A stretch of DNA of 64,000 nt, taken from positions 1 through 64,000 of the forward strand of contig SLRQ01000021.1 of assembly GCA_007130885.1 (NCBI GenBank), in the 5' to 3' direction. Under the pieces are notes generated by a model. The model did no database searches. It saw nothing but the letters and a program-made list of their open reading frames with translations, and was not told the DNA's origin. The stretch is from Deltaproteobacteria bacterium (GTDB lineage: Bacteria; Myxococcota; Myxococcia; SLRQ01). Below, in pieces: positions 61,449 through 64,000 of this stretch (position 1 is its first letter; each line of letters opens with the position of its first letter). Made by a program: the position numbers and the translations under genes.

Positions 61449-64000
61449 ATGCGAGCATGTGCCCGGCTCGCACTGGCCGGCTTCCTCGCCACGGCCTGCA
61501 CATCGCCCGACTCCTTGAATGAGTACCCATCCGGAGAGAATGAGCGAGCAAGCCAACGAGTTGGAGTTCCCGGCCTCTCCACCGAAGGGCTGGTGGTACT
61601 GAAGCGTGACGGTAGGCCAAGCAAAGAGTCCCTGCCTCATGCCGGGGCATTGCTTTCTCGCACCGCCGCTGGAGAGAAGATCAGGGTGGTCGCCGGCCTT
61701 GCATTGGAATTCGAGCCCGAAGGGGGCTTGAGCTCCGCGGAGGCCGTCACTGCTCAGCGGGCCGAGATCGCTCTCATGAACTCCCTATTGGCGGCCGAGT
61801 TGCAAGAGCGGGGAGTAGTCGATCTGCGCAAGCTTACGCCCCTGCCTTTCATCAGCATGCGTGCCGGCGAAAAAGCGCTGGCCTATCTGATCGAGGATCC
61901 CAACGTGGTATCCATCGAGGAGGACAGGTTCTATGACCTTCTGCTCCAAGACAGCATTGCCCTGATCGGCGCGGACGAGATCATATCGGTCGGCGCCGAC
62001 GGTTCGGGTAAGGCCGTGGCGATTCTGGATACCGGAGTAGACCTGGCGCATCAGCACTTTTCGGGGAGAATCGTGTCAGAGGCCTGCTTTTCCACGAACG
62101 ACCCGGGCTCCTCGACCAGCTCTCTATGTCCAGGCGGGGCCACATCCAGCACGGAACCCGGATCCGGAGACGACTGCAGCTCGGAGGTGGCGGGGTGCGG
62201 TCACGGAACCATGGTGGCGGGAATAGCAGCCGGCAAGGGGCCAAGCTTCGGCGGAGTCGCTCCCGAAGCGGACATAATATCGGTGAAGGTATTCTCGCGC
62301 GTGGATGATGCTTCTGTTTGTGACGGATGGTCTTCTTGCGTCCGCGCGACTCTGACCGACATTCTCGCGGCGCTGAACCATGTAGCCGAGCTGAACGAGA
62401 CGTACCGAGTCACCGCCGTCAACATGAGCCTCGGCTCGGGACGATACACAAGTCCTTGCGACCACTATAGTCCCTCGATCAAAAGCGCTATCGACAACCT
62501 GCGCTCCCTCGGCATCGCTTCGGTGATCGCCTCGGGTAACGCCGGATATACGGATGCAATCGCCGCTCCCGCCTGCATCTCCACGGCAATCAGCGTCGGC
62601 AGCTCGACAAAGACCGACGACGTATCCTCGTTTTCGAACCTCGCGGAGATGGTGGACCTACTCGCTCCGGGGGAGGACATAGAGGCGGCCTCCATGGGTG
62701 GCGGAACCCAGACGGCCTCGGGAACCTCTCTTTCAGCCCCCCATGTCGCGGGTGCCTGGGCCTCACTCCGATCCGCCGTGCCGGGCACCGGTGTCGCGGA
62801 CGTGCTGGAAGCTCTGTCCGAAACGGGGGTTCTAATCAGCGATCATCGAGGTTCCCCTCCCAGCGGCACGGTCGTTCCCAGAATGCAGCTCGACGAGGCG
62901 CTGGATTTCTTGCTCGAGAGTGCTCCGGTGGCACCCCCTGAGATGACACCGCCCGGCGGCAGCTTCATGCAACCCGTCGAGGTCACGATCATGACCGGAA
63001 CCCCGGATGCCCTGGTTCGCTACACCATGGACGGCAGCGAACCGACACCGAGCTGGGGACAGCTACTTCACTCCGGTGAAAGCGTGATGATCGAGCGAAG
63101 CACCGAGCTGAAGGCCGTGGCATACACCGAAGATCAAGTGGTGTCGGAGGTCAGCTCCGACATCTACCGGATCAGATCGAGCCTAAAGGTCGACATCGAG
63201 CCGCCCGAAGCGGTCGGAGACGGCGCACGATGGAGGCTCCAAGGGGTGTCCGTCGAAGGATTCGAGTCCGCGGACCTGGATAGGTATGACTGGCAAACCC
63301 ACGGTGACGGTAGCTGGACCGTACTATCGGCCGGCCGGCCGGGCATCTATATCGCCGGATCGCCTGCTCTCCAGGACGATGAAAGCGCATCCCTCGAACT
63401 CTGCATCGAATCGGACGGCGGAGACATCGCTTTCTCGGCATATGTGAGCTCGGAGGAAGGCTATGACGAGCTGTGCTTCTTCATTGACGACGTAGAGCAG
63501 GGCTGTTGGTCCGGAGAAACAGACTGGATGGACCTCTCTTTCCCCGTGGATCCCGGGACTCGGACGTTCAGATGGACCTATGAGAAGGATCACTCGGTGT
63601 CCGAAGGGCTGGACGCCGCCTTCTTGAACGAGGTTCATTTCCCCGGGGATCAGTGGCGGTCCCCTGGAGAAACACTTTCCTGGTTGCCCGCGAAGGAAGA
63701 CCAGGCCCTCACCTCTGTCTCGTTCAACGGGCTGTCCCTCTGGGAAGCACCGGGCGCTTTTCATCTTTCTCTTCCGGCGGGAGAAAGCAAGACGGTGACC
63801 GGTGTTTACTCTCCTCGGCAAGTGAGCACCCCGACGTTTTCGCCGGATCCAACCGTTCCGTATGACAGCGACATAGAGGTTTCTATCTCAACGAACACTT
63901 CTGGCTCCGAGGTTCGTTACACTACGGACGGCAGCGTCCCCGATGAAGACGCCGAGCTGTACGACGAGCCCATAGTGCTGTCGGATCATGGCGAAATCAC
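61449..64000 (+). CDS. Subtilisin-like serine protease lipoprotein, 3' truncated by window end
   Basis: At least 850 residues. ATG 61449 gives a lipoprotein-like signal (RLALAGFLATAC). Residues about 35-170 look like a propeptide. The S8 peptidase triad is Asp194 (AILDTGVD), His252 (GCGHGTMVAGIAAG) and Ser427 (ASGTSLSAPHVAG), with the oxyanion Asn in VIASGNAGY. After the protease come a chitobiase-like Ig module (VRYTMDGSEPTPS, residue about 525), a beta-rich domain, and a second such module (VRYTTDGSVPDED) at the window end. It probably degrades extracellular protein while anchored to the envelope. An in-frame stop at 61395 bounds the start. Confidence 0.9.
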   Translation, partial: MRACARLALAGFLATACTSPDSLNEYPSGENERASQRVGVPGLSTEGLVVLKRDGRPSKESLPHAGALLSRTAAGEKIRVVAGLALEFEPEGGLSSAEAVTAQRAEIALMNSLLAAELQERGVVDLRKLTPLPFISMRAGEKALAYLIEDPNVVSIEEDRFYDLLLQDSIALIGADEIISVGADGSGKAVAILDTGVDLAHQHFSGRIVSEACFSTNDPGSSTSSLCPGGATSSTEPGSGDDCSSEVAGCGHGTMVAGIAAGKGPSFGGVAPEADIISVKVFSRVDDASVCDGWSSCVRATLTDILAALNHVAELNETYRVTAVNMSLGSGRYTSPCDHYSPSIKSAIDNLRSLGIASVIASGNAGYTDAIAAPACISTAISVGSSTKTDDVSSFSNLAEMVDLLAPGEDIEAASMGGGTQTASGTSLSAPHVAGAWASLRSAVPGTGVADVLEALSETGVLISDHRGSPPSGTVVPRMQLDEALDFLLESAPVAPPEMTPPGGSFMQPVEVTIMTGTPDALVRYTMDGSEPTPSWGQLLHSGESVMIERSTELKAVAYTEDQVVSEVSSDIYRIRSSLKVDIEPPEAVGDGARWRLQGVSVEGFESADLDRYDWQTHGDGSWTVLSAGRPGIYIAGSPALQDDESASLELCIESDGGDIAFSAYVSSEEGYDELCFFIDDVEQGCWSGETDWMDLSFPVDPGTRTFRWTYEKDHSVSEGLDAAFLNEVHFPGDQWRSPGETLSWLPAKEDQALTSVSFNGLSLWEAPGAFHLSLPAGESKTVTGVYSPRQVSTPTFSPDPTVPYDSDIEVSISTNTSGSEVRYTTDGSVPDEDAELYDEPIVLSDHGEI

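Overview
The window reads as chromosome of a GC-rich Gram-negative bacterium of deltaproteobacterial, probably Myxococcota-like, affiliation. The basis is an LPS outer membrane (lptD, lpxC), a PlsB acyltransferase, many Sec-exported lipoproteins with Cys-rich or Ig-like repeats, two secreted metalloproteases ending in Cys-Gly/hydrophobic/basic tails resembling MYXO-CTERM sorting signals, and a DUF6178-type protein. The lineage is inferred from gene content; no rRNA is present. I saw no tRNA, rRNA, CRISPR array, insertion sequence or phage gene. Coding density is high and no gap exceeds about 300 bp.

Layout. 1-9.3 kb: start of a lipoprotein gene (minus), a small membrane protein, a Cys-rich/Ig-like lipoprotein, a two-domain LOG protein, PlsB and a secreted zinc protease. 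9.3-13.4 kb: recJ, a MoaE-like gene, a methyltransferase and a zinc-ribbon protein. 13.5-23 kb: a plus-strand nitrogen block, gatE-gatD-glnA-ddh-Nudix-hutU-hutI. 23-28.8 kb: matrixin-like protease with an exported partner, methyltransferase, pyroglutamyl peptidase, TPR membrane protein, purA and an M15 peptidase lipoprotein. 29-32 kb: Lon-family protease and a small conserved protein. 32-36.5 kb (minus): AMIN-domain protein, lptD, trpG/pabA. 36.7-44.3 kb: alpha/beta hydrolase, Crp-like regulator, purM-purN-FAD oxidoreductase, rpmB and DUF6178. 44.5-50.6 kb: glycine cleavage operon whose first gene fuses GcvT to a serine hydroxymethyltransferase. 50.6-54.9 kb (minus): yebC-ruvC-ruvA-ruvB-lpxC. 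54.9-64 kb: small membrane protein, a three-gene exported-protein operon, two paralogous small outer-membrane barrels and a subtilisin-like lipoprotein running off the end.

Most unusual points. (1) A complete, translationally coupled gatE-gatD pair, the Glu-tRNA(Gln) amidotransferase type regarded as archaeal, sits in a clearly bacterial context and is followed by glutamine synthetase, which makes its amide donor, and by the ammonia-fixing diaminopimelate dehydrogenase. (2) A GcvT-SHMT fusion inside a gcvH-gcvPA-gcvPB operon would couple production and use of methylene-tetrahydrofolate in one polypeptide. (3) A three-gene exported operon contains a beta-propeller protein and a helix-hairpin-helix protein that share a C-terminal domain I cannot name, plus a lamin-tail lipoprotein. 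(4) A Lon-family protease keeps its Ser-Lys dyad while both Walker motifs look damaged. Several intergenic repeats (upstream of recJ, purM, lpxC and gcvT) look like operators or structured leaders.
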